Counted from the stretch's first letter, positions 23,744-32,363 are shown. The stretch: DNA of 40,600 nucleotides from Christensenellaceae bacterium (GCA_017523755.1 JAFWWA010000043.1:1-40600), one strand, 5' to 3'. Translations and numbers: made by a program. The notes: generated by a model not told the origin, from the sequence alone.

Positions 23744-25495
23744 TCAGATAAGTCTGAAGAAATACAGCTGTCCCGGCTCTATGCCTATGCTGTACGCGTA
23801 TTCCGTAGGCTCGGGTATTACCGTCGTGGCGTCAGACTTCATCTCCGGCTTGGGCAGCGTCGTCTTTTCAGTGTATACCCTGCCGGTCTCGATGTTCTCT
23901 ATCCCATTCGATTCCCCGCGGACGATGACGCTCACGGTGTCTTGTGCGGGCCTGTAGGACTGGATGGCGAACACACCGTTGTCGTATGTGAACAGATTGA
24001 CCTTCGCGTTGCATCCGAGGTACAGTCTCTGTCCCATGCTCATATGCTTTGCGATGCCCTGAAGCACGGCTTTAGGCAGCTTGTAAAGATCCGAGAAGTT
24101 CTCGGGCACGTTTAATATGAAGAGCCTGCCTTTTCCGTAATTGTCCTCCGTCATTATCGGGAAGTTATCGTCGCCTGCAAGGAGCGTTATGTCGCAGTGG
24201 GTAGCATTCGTCTTGTAGTCGATGATCTCGAACATGACCTTTTCAGGTCCCTCTGCTACCTCGGTGGCACCGTAGTTCGCATGGTTGATCATATACTCGT
24301 TGCTTATAACATGCCTATTCGTGAGCCTTACCGATGTCATCTCCTTTATGCCCTTGTTGTAGACCTGTCTTAAGAATCCTACCGTAACGACGGCATTTCC
24401 TCCCCTGCGGACATAGGCCTCGAGCTTCTCCATGGCGTCGGGCGCGCAAGCGGCGCTCTGGGCGAAGAAAGTCGTCTCAGCCTTGTCGTTGAAGAAAGGC
24501 GTGGGCTCGAACGCGATGCCCGTCATGCCGAGGTAGTTGTACAGCTGATCCTCCCCGTCGGCGTCGAAGGGCTCCCAGGCATGTACGCCTATGGGTTCTC
24601 CGGCCTTGCCTATAAGATCGTCTATACGGTAGAGCTCAAAGCCGAGCGGAGGCAGAGCGATGCAATCTATCAGTTCCTCAAAGTTGAAGAGCATCAGCTC
24701 GCGTGCCTTGGCAAGCATCGTGAGATTGGCCTGTTCGAACCAGCGGTTGAGGTTGTCCCTTGAGCCGCCCTGGTCTATCCATCGGCCGCCGTTCCTGCCG
24801 GGAGCGGTATTCTCAAGCAGCCTTATGATGGAGTAGGATTCGTAGCGCTGAAGATGCTGCGCCGAGTAGTGTGGCTCGCGGGTCTCGGTGCCGGTATAGA
24901 TCATATCGAATATATCCTTCTGCTTACCGGGATTGTAGCCGGTCTCCTGATAGCTCTCGTACCAGTTGGGATATTTGATTATGAAATTGATATCGGGATT
25001 TATGGATCTCGCGAGGTCGACGATCTCCTTTGAGAAGTCCTCCATGAGCTTTAAGCGGTATTCCTTCCAGGAGCGGTCTCCCTTGGCCTCGATGCACATC
25101 TCACAGCGGCATGCCGTGAAGAAGAAGTCGTCAAGGATGATCTCGTCGAATACGGAAGCTATGTCGCGGACTATCTGAAGGAATTTTTCGCGGTGGGCCG
25201 GGTCTGTATAGCAGAAAGTGTCATAATATGACGGCTTGCGTTCCCCGTTTATTAGGGCAGTGGCCGTGATGCCGCCGGAGGCTTTGATGCCGTTTTTCTC
25301 GAATATCTCTTTTACTCTTCTGAGCTTTTCAACGGGGATATCGACTACTCCGCGGTGGTTCTCGATATAGACCTTGTCAAGGTGGATGTATCTCTTGAAG
25401 AAGTCGATCCCACGCTGGATTTCTTCCTCGCTGGCCTTGTTTACGTAATACGCATATACGTATGCTGCGACTTTGAAGTTTTTGAAAGCTTCCAT
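23744..25495 (-). CDS. TIM-barrel glycoside-hydrolase-like protein of unknown specificity
   Basis: 583 aa, no signal peptide. The N-terminal half looks like a TIM barrel: A-A-Y-V-Y-A-Y near 10-16, then D-E-I-I-L-D-D-F-F-F with D122/D123, and I-K-Y-P-N-W near 185. The middle carries a GATase-like fold (L-E-A-Y-V-R-R-G-G-N-A-V-V-T-V-G), as in the trimerisation domain of GH42 enzymes. A beta-rich C-terminus follows. A cysteine cluster, C129, C131 and C134 (A-C-R-C-E-M-C), sits right after the presumed catalytic strand and could bind a metal. No known GH family can be named with confidence. It has a strong promoter and AGGAG, and it is divergent from the aldo/keto reductase. Confidence 0.6.
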   Translation of the reverse strand: MEAFKNFKVAAYVYAYYVNKASEEEIQRGIDFFKRYIHLDKVYIENHRGVVDIPVEKLRRVKEIFEKNGIKASGGITATALINGERKPSYYDTFCYTDPAHREKFLQIVRDIASVFDEIILDDFFFTACRCEMCIEAKGDRSWKEYRLKLMEDFSKEIVDLARSINPDINFIIKYPNWYESYQETGYNPGKQKDIFDMIYTGTETREPHYSAQHLQRYESYSIIRLLENTAPGRNGGRWIDQGGSRDNLNRWFEQANLTMLAKARELMLFNFEELIDCIALPPLGFELYRIDDLIGKAGEPIGVHAWEPFDADGEDQLYNYLGMTGIAFEPTPFFNDKAETTFFAQSAACAPDAMEKLEAYVRRGGNAVVTVGFLRQVYNKGIKEMTSVRLTNRHVISNEYMINHANYGATEVAEGPEKVMFEIIDYKTNATHCDITLLAGDDNFPIMTEDNYGKGRLFILNVPENFSDLYKLPKAVLQGIAKHMSMGQRLYLGCNAKVNLFTYDNGVFAIQSYRPAQDTVSVIVRGESNGIENIETGRVYTEKTTLPKPEMKSDATTVIPEPTEYAYSIGIEPGQLYFFRLI

Positions 25496-25549
25496 ATATG
25501 AGTCTCCTGTCTGTGCTTTTTATTAAATAGATCAGATCACTTATTTAAA

Positions 25550-25578
25550 ATTTTATCATCGTGATGCTCCTGAGTCAA
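25550..25578 (-). promoter_or_regulatory. Promoter of the glycosidase-like gene
   Basis: Minus strand: TTGACT (25578-25573), 17-nt spacer, TAAAAT (25555-25550). It lies in the 318-nt divergent intergenic region 25496-25813. Confidence 0.7.
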
Positions 25579-25630
25579 CGAAAGTTTGCGCTTCGGAACG
25601 GCTCTTAGCGGGTCAAAACGATAAGACGGC

Positions 25631-25659
25631 TTGACATGTGAGGCGTATTAAACTACAAT
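25631..25659 (+). promoter_or_regulatory. Promoter of the aldo/keto reductase gene
   Basis: TTGACA (25631-25636), 17-nt spacer, TACAAT (25654-25659). It leaves a leader of about 148 nt. Confidence 0.75.
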
Positions 25660-25754
25660 TCACATGTAGGTTCTTTAGCTTTATAACATGTTTTTTATGT
25701 TCAGAAACTTTCTCTGATGTTTTTGGATGCCTGTTGTTTGTGCGTAAGAGCTTA

Positions 25755-25788
25755 CCCGGTACCGGCAGGGCTTCATAGAGCCACCGGG
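25755..25788 (+). promoter_or_regulatory. Hairpin in the aldo/keto reductase leader
   Basis: CCCGGT (25755-25760) pairs with ACCGGG (25783-25788). Inside, GGCT (25769-25772) pairs with AGCC (25779-25782). The 8-nt 5' bulge overlaps the alternative palindrome CCGGTACCGG (25756-25765). It ends about 11 nt before the AGGAGG ribosome binding site. Confidence 0.35.
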
Positions 25789-25813
25789 CATCTATCTGAT
25801 CAGGAGGATATTT

Positions 25814-26932
25814 ATGGATACAAGGATAATGAAAAAACTGGGGATCACGAATTCCCTTTTGGGACTTGGCTGCATGCGTCTGCCTACGCTTTCTGACGGC
25901 AGCATCGATTATGAGCACGGCCAGAGGATGATTGATTATGCTCTCGAGCACGGGATCACGTATTTCGATACGGCTCTGGTATATCACGGCGGGGAAAGCG
26001 AGACATTCCTCGGAAAGGTGCTCTGCTCGCGTCATAAGAGGGACAGCTATACGATAGCCACAAAGCTGCCTGTCGGCAGGTTCAATACTCTTGAAGAGTG
26101 CAAGGAAGCCCTTGAGACGGCTCTTAACAGGCTTCAGACATCATATATAGATTTCTATCTCCTGCACGGCATAAGCTATGAGGCGTTCAAACGCGCGAAG
26201 GGGATGGGAGTCCTCGACTGGATGGTGGAGCTCAAGGCGAAGGGGATAATAAAGCACATATGCTTCTCGACGCACGATACGCCTGCGAACGTTATAAAGA
26301 TACTCGATGAGTTCCCGTTCGAATTCTGCCAGATGCAGCTCAACTATCTCGACTGGGAGATGCAGGACGCCAAGACGCTGTACGCATATCTCGCGGAGCA
26401 TGAGATACCGATAATAGTCATGGAACCCGTTCGCGGGGGACGTCTGATGACTATCGAAGGCCCAAAAGTTGACGCCTTGAAGGCTCTTGATCCTTCCGCC
26501 TCGCTTGCCAAATGGGCTTTAAGGTTCGTTGCCGATCTTCCCGCTGTAAGCGTGATCTTAAGCGGCATGAGCAATATGGAACAGTTAAAGGAGAATATCG
26601 AAACGTTCTCTCCCATAGCTCCGCTTACAAAGGAAGAGCATGAGGCTATAGCTGCGGTAAGGGAAGAGATCCTGGCTGTGCCGGTAGTTCCGTGCACGGG
26701 CTGCAATTACTGTGACGTATGCCCGCAGCAGATTGCTATACCCGATATATTTACGAGATACAACGATTATCTGCGCTTCGGAGACCTGAACGGTCTCAAA
26801 CGCGCGAAACAGCAGATAGATCCCGCAAGATGGGCGGATCAGTGCATAGGCTGCGGCGCATGCAAGGCCGAATGCCCCCAGCACATAGATATCCCCGAGC
26901 TCATGAAGAAGATAGCTGAACTTGTAGGGTAA
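25814..26932 (+). CDS. Aldo/keto reductase with C-terminal 2[4Fe-4S] ferredoxin domain
   Basis: 372 aa. The AKR barrel (1-285) has the complete catalytic tetrad D52, Y57, K84 and H118. A C-terminal ferredoxin-like domain carries two clusters: C294, C297, C300, C303 and C344, C347, C350, C354. This fusion is common in anaerobes and suggests electron exchange with ferredoxin as well as NAD(P)H chemistry; the substrate is unknown. The strand end V-S-V-I-L-S-G-M-S-N near 245-254 binds the cofactor phosphate region. AGGAGG precedes the start. It is divergent from the glycosidase-like gene, and the two may act on the same sugar, which is only inference. Confidence 0.88.
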   Translation: MDTRIMKKLGITNSLLGLGCMRLPTLSDGSIDYEHGQRMIDYALEHGITYFDTALVYHGGESETFLGKVLCSRHKRDSYTIATKLPVGRFNTLEECKEALETALNRLQTSYIDFYLLHGISYEAFKRAKGMGVLDWMVELKAKGIIKHICFSTHDTPANVIKILDEFPFEFCQMQLNYLDWEMQDAKTLYAYLAEHEIPIIVMEPVRGGRLMTIEGPKVDALKALDPSASLAKWALRFVADLPAVSVILSGMSNMEQLKENIETFSPIAPLTKEEHEAIAAVREEILAVPVVPCTGCNYCDVCPQQIAIPDIFTRYNDYLRFGDLNGLKRAKQQIDPARWADQCIGCGACKAECPQHIDIPELMKKIAELVG

Positions 26933-26947
26933 GAGGGAATAAGAACG

Positions 26948-26985
26948 AAGAGGAACGTTCCGTCAGAAAAGCGCGTTCCTCTTTT
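26948..26985. terminator. Bidirectional terminator between reductase and carboxypeptidase genes
   Basis: AAGAGGAACG (26948-26957) and CGTTCCTCTT (26974-26983) form a perfect 10-bp stem with a 16-nt loop, then TTG. Confidence 0.7.
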
Positions 26986-27012
26986 GTTTAGTCTTCTTTA
27001 ATTAGAAAGCTT

Positions 27013-28293
27013 TCAGTCTACAGGGTCGGCATATTCGAAGACTTTCCTTAATCCTGACTCGCCGTCATGATTAAACGTTACATGTTCCGTAAGGCAGAAG
27101 TGCATTGCGTCGCTGGTCCCCTTATAGTAATGTCCCCAGTCGAAACCCGCCCTATAGAATCCGAGCTCGTAGAGCAGATAGTTGATCACAGTCATGGGTA
27201 CACCGTTCTTTTCCGTTTCCCATTCCCCAGTGTATGTATAGTCATAGTAGGGGATACCGTTTTCTTCCTTTATCCCGTTATATATGAGATTATTATTAAC
27301 GTCGTCGTCGATCAGCTGTTTGTTATCAAGGCTGTTCGTATTGGGCTCCATGTCGGCGTTTATATCGACTGCGGTACCGAACGCATGGTGGCTTATGGAA
27401 ACGAGGGATGACGTGAATCTTGCCACATAGCAGCCGTTATAGTCGTCTATGAGCTCTGACGCCCGTATAACGCCTGTGTCACCGTTCGTGCCGCTCACCC
27501 TTACGTAACTCGTCTCAAGGAACCTCAGCGCTTCTTTCATATAGGGCAAAGCGTCTTTATGCACCTTCCATTTCTCCATTGAGGGATAGGCTGATATCTC
27601 GGTTATGTTGCTTTTTTCCCAGTCGGGATCTGCCATGATATACCTGTCATATACCCACTGGTATCTGTAGAGGAATTTGTCCGTGCTCCCGAAAAAGGCC
27701 AGGGCTTCGGGATATGAATCGGGGAAATCATTCTCGTCTATCTGCTCCCACTGATCGCCCGCGATATAGAATCTTCCCTTAAACAGCTCCTTATGGCGTT
27801 TCTGCCCCTCCGCCAAGGCGGACACGGTCACCGTATGTACGCCGACAGAGAGCTCGGCCGTATCTATCATATCGGTAAGGGGAGTACCGTGTTCATCTTT
27901 TGACATGTCGTAAAGATATACATCACCGCTGTCGAAGCTGACTTCCTTCTCATAGGGATAGACCGGCATCCTGTTATACATACAGGTGACGGTCACCTTA
28001 ACGGACTTGAGCGGACGGTTCGATTCGATGATGCCGCCCATGAGCCTTTTCTCACCGAGGCTTAAGACCTCGCCGTTTTCCGGAAGGGGGTATCTGCTGT
28101 CCTGTGTGAATACTATACTGACTCTTCTGTTTTCAGCGCTTCCGCTTTCAGGATCGAAGGCTGAAACTGCAGGGCCGGCAGCATTGAGCGAAGACGCGGG
28201 AAGAGAAGACACCTTTTTCTTTTTCCCGCAGGAACAGAGTGCCAGGAGTACTAAGACTATAAGTGCAGTTTTTTTAAATCTTCTTAGATCCAT
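27013..28293 (-). CDS. M15-family D-alanyl-D-alanine carboxypeptidase lipoprotein (VanY-like)
   Basis: 426 aa. Lipoprotein signal: basic start, hydrophobic core to residue 19 and lipobox L-C-S-C with C22 as the lipidated cysteine. Residues about 55-180 form an unassigned beta-rich domain. The peptidase domain (about 240-415) has S301-H-H303-A-F-G-T-A-V-D310, the zinc motif SxHxxGxAxD of VanY/M15 enzymes, followed by F-D-W-G (385-388) and the third ligand H398 in A-M-H-F. The predicted activity is trimming of the terminal D-alanine from peptidoglycan outside the membrane. It is not a vancomycin cluster: no vanHAX or sensor genes are next to it. Confidence 0.85.
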   Translation of the reverse strand: MDLRRFKKTALIVLVLLALCSCGKKKKVSSLPASSLNAAGPAVSAFDPESGSAENRRVSIVFTQDSRYPLPENGEVLSLGEKRLMGGIIESNRPLKSVKVTVTCMYNRMPVYPYEKEVSFDSGDVYLYDMSKDEHGTPLTDMIDTAELSVGVHTVTVSALAEGQKRHKELFKGRFYIAGDQWEQIDENDFPDSYPEALAFFGSTDKFLYRYQWVYDRYIMADPDWEKSNITEISAYPSMEKWKVHKDALPYMKEALRFLETSYVRVSGTNGDTGVIRASELIDDYNGCYVARFTSSLVSISHHAFGTAVDINADMEPNTNSLDNKQLIDDDVNNNLIYNGIKEENGIPYYDYTYTGEWETEKNGVPMTVINYLLYELGFYRAGFDWGHYYKGTSDAMHFCLTEHVTFNHDGESGLRKVFEYADPVD

Positions 28294-28303
28294 ATCCGTG
28301 TCC

Positions 28304-28329
28304 GTTATACTGTTTTAAAAAAGTATAAC
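28304..28329. repeat. 7-bp inverted repeat upstream of the carboxypeptidase gene
   Basis: GTTATAC (28304-28310) and GTATAAC (28323-28329) flank a 12-nt A/T spacer, 11-36 nt upstream of the start on the minus strand. It could be an operator or overlap the -10. Confidence 0.3.
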
Positions 28330-28408
28330 CTTAGAGAAAATAAGCTTCAATAAACTCATGTGAAAGGGAAGTGAATTCTTTATAAACAATCATCTAAAAA
28401 GAACGGTC

Positions 28409-28477
28409 AACGAATGATCTGCCTGAACACATGACCGTTTTTGGTGTTTGGTATATAAAAAGGACCGCTTTTGGTGT
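28409..28477 (+). repeat. Inverted and direct GACCG repeats upstream of the Gfo/Idh operon
   Basis: AACGGTCA (28412-28419) pairs with TGACCGTT (28432-28439), followed by four more T. A 15-nt direct repeat, GACCG(T/C)TTTTGGTGT, occurs at 28433-28447 and 28463-28477, exactly 30 nt apart. These are candidate operators in the 276-nt region 28294-28569, which otherwise holds only AT-rich promoter-like sequence near 28477-28490. Confidence 0.45.
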
Positions 28478-28569
28478 ATATTATATACATAGGGAAAACA
28501 TCTTAACATCTTTTTTCAGCCGCGGGTAAGAGCGGCATGGAACAGTACAGGCAAAGGCAGGTCTATATC

Positions 28570-29646
28570 ATGAAGATAGGCTTTATCGGCAACGGATGGC
28601 GTACGAGAGGATATCTGAGGATAGTAAAACAGGTGCCCGAGAAGTTCGAGGTATCGGGTGTGCTTTTCAGAAACCAGGAGAAGGCAAGGGAGTTTGAGAA
28701 AGAGGGTATCGGCAGGGCATTTACTGATATCGACGAATTCCTACAGCAGGATCACGATATGGTATTCCTGCTGCTTCCGAGGGAAGTCGTTCCCGAATAT
28801 ACGGAAAAGATACTCGCTGCCGGTTTTCCGATGTTGTGCGAGACTCCTCCCGGAAACGGGCTTGAGCAGATGCTTAAAGTCTGGGAGCTTAACAAACGCT
28901 ATAACGCAAAGATACAGGTAGCCGAACAGTATTTCCTCCAGCCGTATCATAAGGCCGTAAGGGCTCTTGCCGACAGGGGCGTCCTGGGGAAGGTAAGTAA
29001 TCTGAGGATAAGCATGGCTCATGACTATCACGGGATAAGCCTCATGAGAAGGCTCCTTAGCGCAGGGGAGCTTCCCTGCACCATAACGGCTCATAAGTAC
29101 AGCTTCCCGGTCCTTAATCATATAGGAAGGAACGGGCTTGCTATGGGCTCCAATGAGGTAAAGGACGACATGAGAAAGGTCGCCGCTTTCAGCTTCGATA
29201 ACGGGAATGTCGGATTCTTCGATTTCGCAAACGAGCAGTATTTCAATTACTTCAGGAGCCGTCACTTAAACGTGCAGGGCACACATGGCGAGATAAACGA
29301 CTATGATGTCGTCTACTGGAATGGCCACGCTCCCGTTGCAGCCCGCCTCGAGAGGCAGGATATGGGAAAGGACTCGAATCTCGAGGGATATTTCCACAGG
29401 GGATTCACATGGAACGGGGAATTTATTTACGAGTGCCCCTTCGCTGAGTTCAAGGAGGCAAGGCTCACCGACGACGAGATCGCGATGGGCTCGCTGCTAC
29501 TTGGAATGGAGCGCCTTATAAAAACAGGGGAGGAGATATATCCGTTGAGGGAAGCCTTTCAGGACACATATCTTTTCCTTATGATGGACGAAGCCATAAG
29601 GACCGGAAAAGAAGTGCATACCTCGGTTATGCCATGGCAGGAATAG
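28570..29646 (+). CDS. Gfo/Idh/MocA-family NAD(P)-dependent oxidoreductase
   Basis: 358 aa. The N-terminal Rossmann fold begins G-F-I-G-N-G-W-R-T-R at residues 4-13. E-T-P-P-G-N near 97-102 occupies the place of the usual E-K-P loop, a shift seen in divergent members. The C-terminal alpha/beta domain carries H-D-Y-H-G near 160-164. These enzymes oxidise or reduce sugars, cyclitols or related alcohols; the substrate is unknown. ATG 28570 is preferred because the domain begins there; ATG 28537 would add an 11-residue tail. It leads an operon with a MoaF-like protein and an amidohydrolase. Confidence 0.82.
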   Translation: MKIGFIGNGWRTRGYLRIVKQVPEKFEVSGVLFRNQEKAREFEKEGIGRAFTDIDEFLQQDHDMVFLLLPREVVPEYTEKILAAGFPMLCETPPGNGLEQMLKVWELNKRYNAKIQVAEQYFLQPYHKAVRALADRGVLGKVSNLRISMAHDYHGISLMRRLLSAGELPCTITAHKYSFPVLNHIGRNGLAMGSNEVKDDMRKVAAFSFDNGNVGFFDFANEQYFNYFRSRHLNVQGTHGEINDYDVVYWNGHAPVAARLERQDMGKDSNLEGYFHRGFTWNGEFIYECPFAEFKEARLTDDEIAMGSLLLGMERLIKTGEEIYPLREAFQDTYLFLMMDEAIRTGKEVHTSVMPWQE

Positions 29647-29677
29647 GTACAGATAAAAATAAATAGGGAGTAAAAAT

Positions 29678-30541
29678 ATGAGAAACAGTGTGAAAGGATT
29701 GCCTAAGCCGAAGACATATGAAGGCATGTCCCAGTACAGGCCGCCCCTGTGCTTTGAGCTGGTCGGAAAGAGATTCGAGCTCGTGATGGATGACGGGTAT
29801 GAATACCTGTTGAGCTTTAAGGACAGGAAGACCCTTGAATACGGAGTGCTGGGAGGCAGCACGGCATCATATGAATATGACTGCTTAAAAGCCGACGATG
29901 ATACATATCTCGTGAATTTTGAGTACACGGGATCATCTCCGAGGGCAGGCATAGCATTCATACTTGATATGGAACAGAGCCTTGTGACGGAGAATTACTG
30001 CACGGTAGGCGAGAATCCGAGATATCCGCAGATGCCAAAGCCTAAGATCATCTTCGGAGCGATAAGAAAAGAAGACGGCACGGTCCCGCATATCAGGCAC
30101 GGCTATACAGAGGATCTTGTCGGAAGATCTATAAAATGGTCTTACGGTACCTTTGCGGTAGTGCATGTATATTCGAGCGAGCGCTATTACCGTCTTACGA
30201 TACCCGATGAAGCCTTCGAGAGGCTCAAGAGGGAGAACCCCGAGCGCTATGAGGAATTAAGGAAGCGCAACGGGGAGACCCTGTATGAAGAACCCGGAGA
30301 CTATATAAAGATCAAGGACGGGATATACGCGTTCAACGCTAACGAGGAGATGGCCTGCAGGGAGGGAAGATTCGGGAGCAACCTGTTCTTCCTCATGAAC
30401 CTTGACAGGATGCATGACGTAGGAAGGGCTTTCGGGCATAACGACGACGGAGTGCCGGAAAACTATACATACGGAGCTTTCGGAGAATACTACGATACCA
30501 CCGAGCTCCATCAGAGAAAGAGCACCGAATACATTAGATAA
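29678..30541 (+). CDS. MoaF-like protein
   Basis: 287 aa, no signal peptide. Two beta-barrel-like halves are recognisable (about 25-105 and 130-285), starting F-E-L-V-G-K-R-F-E-L-V-M-D-D-G-Y, as in proteins annotated MoaF (molybdenum cofactor biosynthesis protein F). That name is historic, and many homologues in Clostridia sit beside amidohydrolases rather than moa genes, as here. The likely role is ligand binding or an uncharacterised catalytic step in the same pathway as its neighbours. It lies 31 nt after the oxidoreductase and 14 nt before the amidohydrolase. GGGAG precedes the start. Confidence 0.62.
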   Translation: MRNSVKGLPKPKTYEGMSQYRPPLCFELVGKRFELVMDDGYEYLLSFKDRKTLEYGVLGGSTASYEYDCLKADDDTYLVNFEYTGSSPRAGIAFILDMEQSLVTENYCTVGENPRYPQMPKPKIIFGAIRKEDGTVPHIRHGYTEDLVGRSIKWSYGTFAVVHVYSSERYYRLTIPDEAFERLKRENPERYEELRKRNGETLYEEPGDYIKIKDGIYAFNANEEMACREGRFGSNLFFLMNLDRMHDVGRAFGHNDDGVPENYTYGAFGEYYDTTELHQRKSTEYIR

Positions 30542-30555
30542 GGAGATATTAGACC

Positions 30556-31695
30556 ATGATGTTCGATTTTACAGACATGCCGTTTTTCGACAACCACACC
30601 CACAAGATAGACGTAAGCAACAGGACGATAGAGCCTATCGATCTTGCGAACGCCTTCGTGCACGGAAGGGCTCCCGTAAGACCGATGACGGACGAAGATG
30701 TCCGTGAGAGACAGTACAACATAATGAACATGGGCGTCGTTAAGACGATGATATGCCTCATGGCTGAGAAGTTTGGCTGCGAGGCGACGCCTGAAGCCGT
30801 GATAGCCGAAAGGAACAGGAGGACTGAAAAGGACGGCTACGGCTATGCACAGGAGCTTTACAGGGAAGCGAACGTGATAGGCGAGGTCGTGGATGACGGT
30901 GCCCCCTTCGGCGATCCTGAGCTGAGCTGCTTCCCGGGAAAGATATACAGGCTGTTCCAGATGGATCCCTGTGTCAGAGGGCTTTTAAAGAAGTGCGGAA
31001 GCTATGACGAGCTGAAGGAAGCTTTCATAAAGGAAGTAAAGGAAAGGCTCGGTGAAGGCTTCATAGGTATAAAATCCCATATATTCGAATTAAGGGGACA
31101 GCCTATAGTTCCCATATCGGAAGACTGTGCAAAGGCGCAGTACAAGGCAGCGCAGGAAGGTGAGAAAAAGGCATTTGAAGATGTATATCTGGCCATATTC
31201 CAGGAAGTGCTGATACTTACGCAGGAGCTTGGGTTCTCAGTCCATGTGCATACCGGCTGCACGGGAAACCCGAACGACCTTCAGACTCCCACCGACCCAT
31301 ATGTCATGGCTCCGCTCATGCGCGATGACAGGTTCGCTGACGCAAGGATAGTCCTTCTTCACGGCAATCCGCCTGATTTCGGGCATGCTGCATGGCTGAC
31401 GCACAGCTATCCGAACGTCTGGGTGGACCTCGGATGGTCGCTTCCGTGGCTCTCTTTAAACATAGAGAACATACTTGAGGAGGTCATTTCGGTGGCGCCG
31501 CACAGCAAGATAATGCTGGGTTCCGGCCAGCATGATCATGCCGAGATAGTCTGGGCAGCCTCAAAGATAATAAAGAAGGCGCTTGCCAACGTGCTTGAGA
31601 AAAAAGTGAAAGCCGGATATCTCTCGAAGGAGCAGGCGATAGAGACTGCCGAGCAGATACTGTACAAGAACGCTTTACGTCTGTATAAGCTCTAA
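30556..31695 (+). CDS. Amidohydrolase-2 superfamily metallohydrolase
   Basis: 379 aa TIM-barrel enzyme. Metal ligands: H14 and H16 in F-D-N-H-T-H, K in G-I-K-S-H near 173-176, H in V-H-V-H-T-G near 230-235 and H in V-L-L-H-G-N near 267-270. The last metal aspartate is not certain, possibly in the G-S-G-Q-H-D-H segment near 318-324. The family includes hydrolases and decarboxylases acting on aromatic and sugar-derived acids. The substrate is unknown. It completes the Gfo/Idh-MoaF operon and ends at a strong terminator. ATG 30556 and ATG 30559 are both possible starts; AAGGAG lies upstream. Confidence 0.8.
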   Translation: MMFDFTDMPFFDNHTHKIDVSNRTIEPIDLANAFVHGRAPVRPMTDEDVRERQYNIMNMGVVKTMICLMAEKFGCEATPEAVIAERNRRTEKDGYGYAQELYREANVIGEVVDDGAPFGDPELSCFPGKIYRLFQMDPCVRGLLKKCGSYDELKEAFIKEVKERLGEGFIGIKSHIFELRGQPIVPISEDCAKAQYKAAQEGEKKAFEDVYLAIFQEVLILTQELGFSVHVHTGCTGNPNDLQTPTDPYVMAPLMRDDRFADARIVLLHGNPPDFGHAAWLTHSYPNVWVDLGWSLPWLSLNIENILEEVISVAPHSKIMLGSGQHDHAEIVWAASKIIKKALANVLEKKVKAGYLSKEQAIETAEQILYKNALRLYKL

Positions 31696-31707
31696 AAAGG
31701 ATAAATG

Positions 31708-31732
31708 AAAAGCCTGCACTGCAGGCTTTTTT
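31708..31732. terminator. Terminator between amidohydrolase and nitroreductase genes
   Basis: AAAAGCCTGC (31708-31717), loop ACT, GCAGGCTTTT (31721-31730), then TT. It works for both converging genes. Confidence 0.85.
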
Positions 31733-31736
31733 CGCT

Positions 31737-32267
31737 TTATATGAACTTTACCACATCATCGAGAGGCTTTCTTGGCCTCATTACAGGTTCCTCATCTCTG
31801 TAGCCGACCGCAATGACCGAAACTATGATTTCCCCGTCAGGTATTGAGAGATATTCTCTTATGGCATCAGGATAACGGATCCCCATTATGAGAGTATCGA
31901 GCCCAAGGTCGCTGGCAGCGAGCACGAGGTATGCGTCATGGAGACCTAGGTCATATGCTCCCCATTTGTTTCCAAGCTCTGTCATGGGCTTCCCGTCCCT
32001 GAAGGCTACGGTATCCTTCACGAACGTGGTGACTATAAGGGCCGAGTTCATAGTCCGTTTTGCGTTTCCCTCGGGAAGGGCTGTTCTCCGGAACTCCTCG
32101 ACCTTTTCCCTGTCTTCTATCACGTAGGTCCTTGATGCCTGCAGGTTTGCCCATGATGGAGCCTGCTGTGCGTCTTTTACTATCTTCACCAGGAGCTCGT
32201 GCGGTACAGCCTTTTCCTTATACGCCCGTACGCTCCTTCTTTCCTTTATGAGCTGCTGAAAATCCAT
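31737..32267 (-). CDS. Nitroreductase-family FMN oxidoreductase
   Basis: 176 aa. Family start E-R-R-S-V-R-A-Y-K near residues 9-17 (FMN phosphate site), A-P-S-W-A-N-L-Q near 36-43, and the C-terminal G-Y-R-D-E-E-P region near 153-160. The enzyme uses FMN and NAD(P)H to reduce nitro groups, quinones or flavins. It is short but complete for the small nitroreductase group. A promoter lies on the minus strand at 32363-32334, and AAGGAG precedes the ATG. Confidence 0.85.
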   Translation of the reverse strand: MDFQQLIKERRSVRAYKEKAVPHELLVKIVKDAQQAPSWANLQASRTYVIEDREKVEEFRRTALPEGNAKRTMNSALIVTTFVKDTVAFRDGKPMTELGNKWGAYDLGLHDAYLVLAASDLGLDTLIMGIRYPDAIREYLSIPDGEIIVSVIAVGYRDEEPVMRPRKPLDDVVKFI

Positions 32268-32333
32268 ATGCCTTCTCCTTTATATGCTTTTTTGCCCGGG
32301 GGCATTTACTGCCCTCGTACTTTATTCATATTG

Positions 32334-32363
32334 ATTTTACCATCAGTTACGCGTTAGTACCAA
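32334..32363 (-). promoter_or_regulatory. Promoter of the nitroreductase gene
   Basis: Minus strand: TTGGTA (32363-32358), 18-nt spacer, TAAAAT (32339-32334). Confidence 0.5.

Noticed and set aside
27013..28293. Vancomycin resistance (vanY) cluster
   Set aside because: The M15 peptidase is a lone lipoprotein; no vanH, vanA-type ligase, vanX or two-component genes are present.
29678..30541. Molybdenum cofactor biosynthesis gene
   Set aside because: No other moa/mob/mog gene is in the window; the family name alone is not evidence for that pathway.
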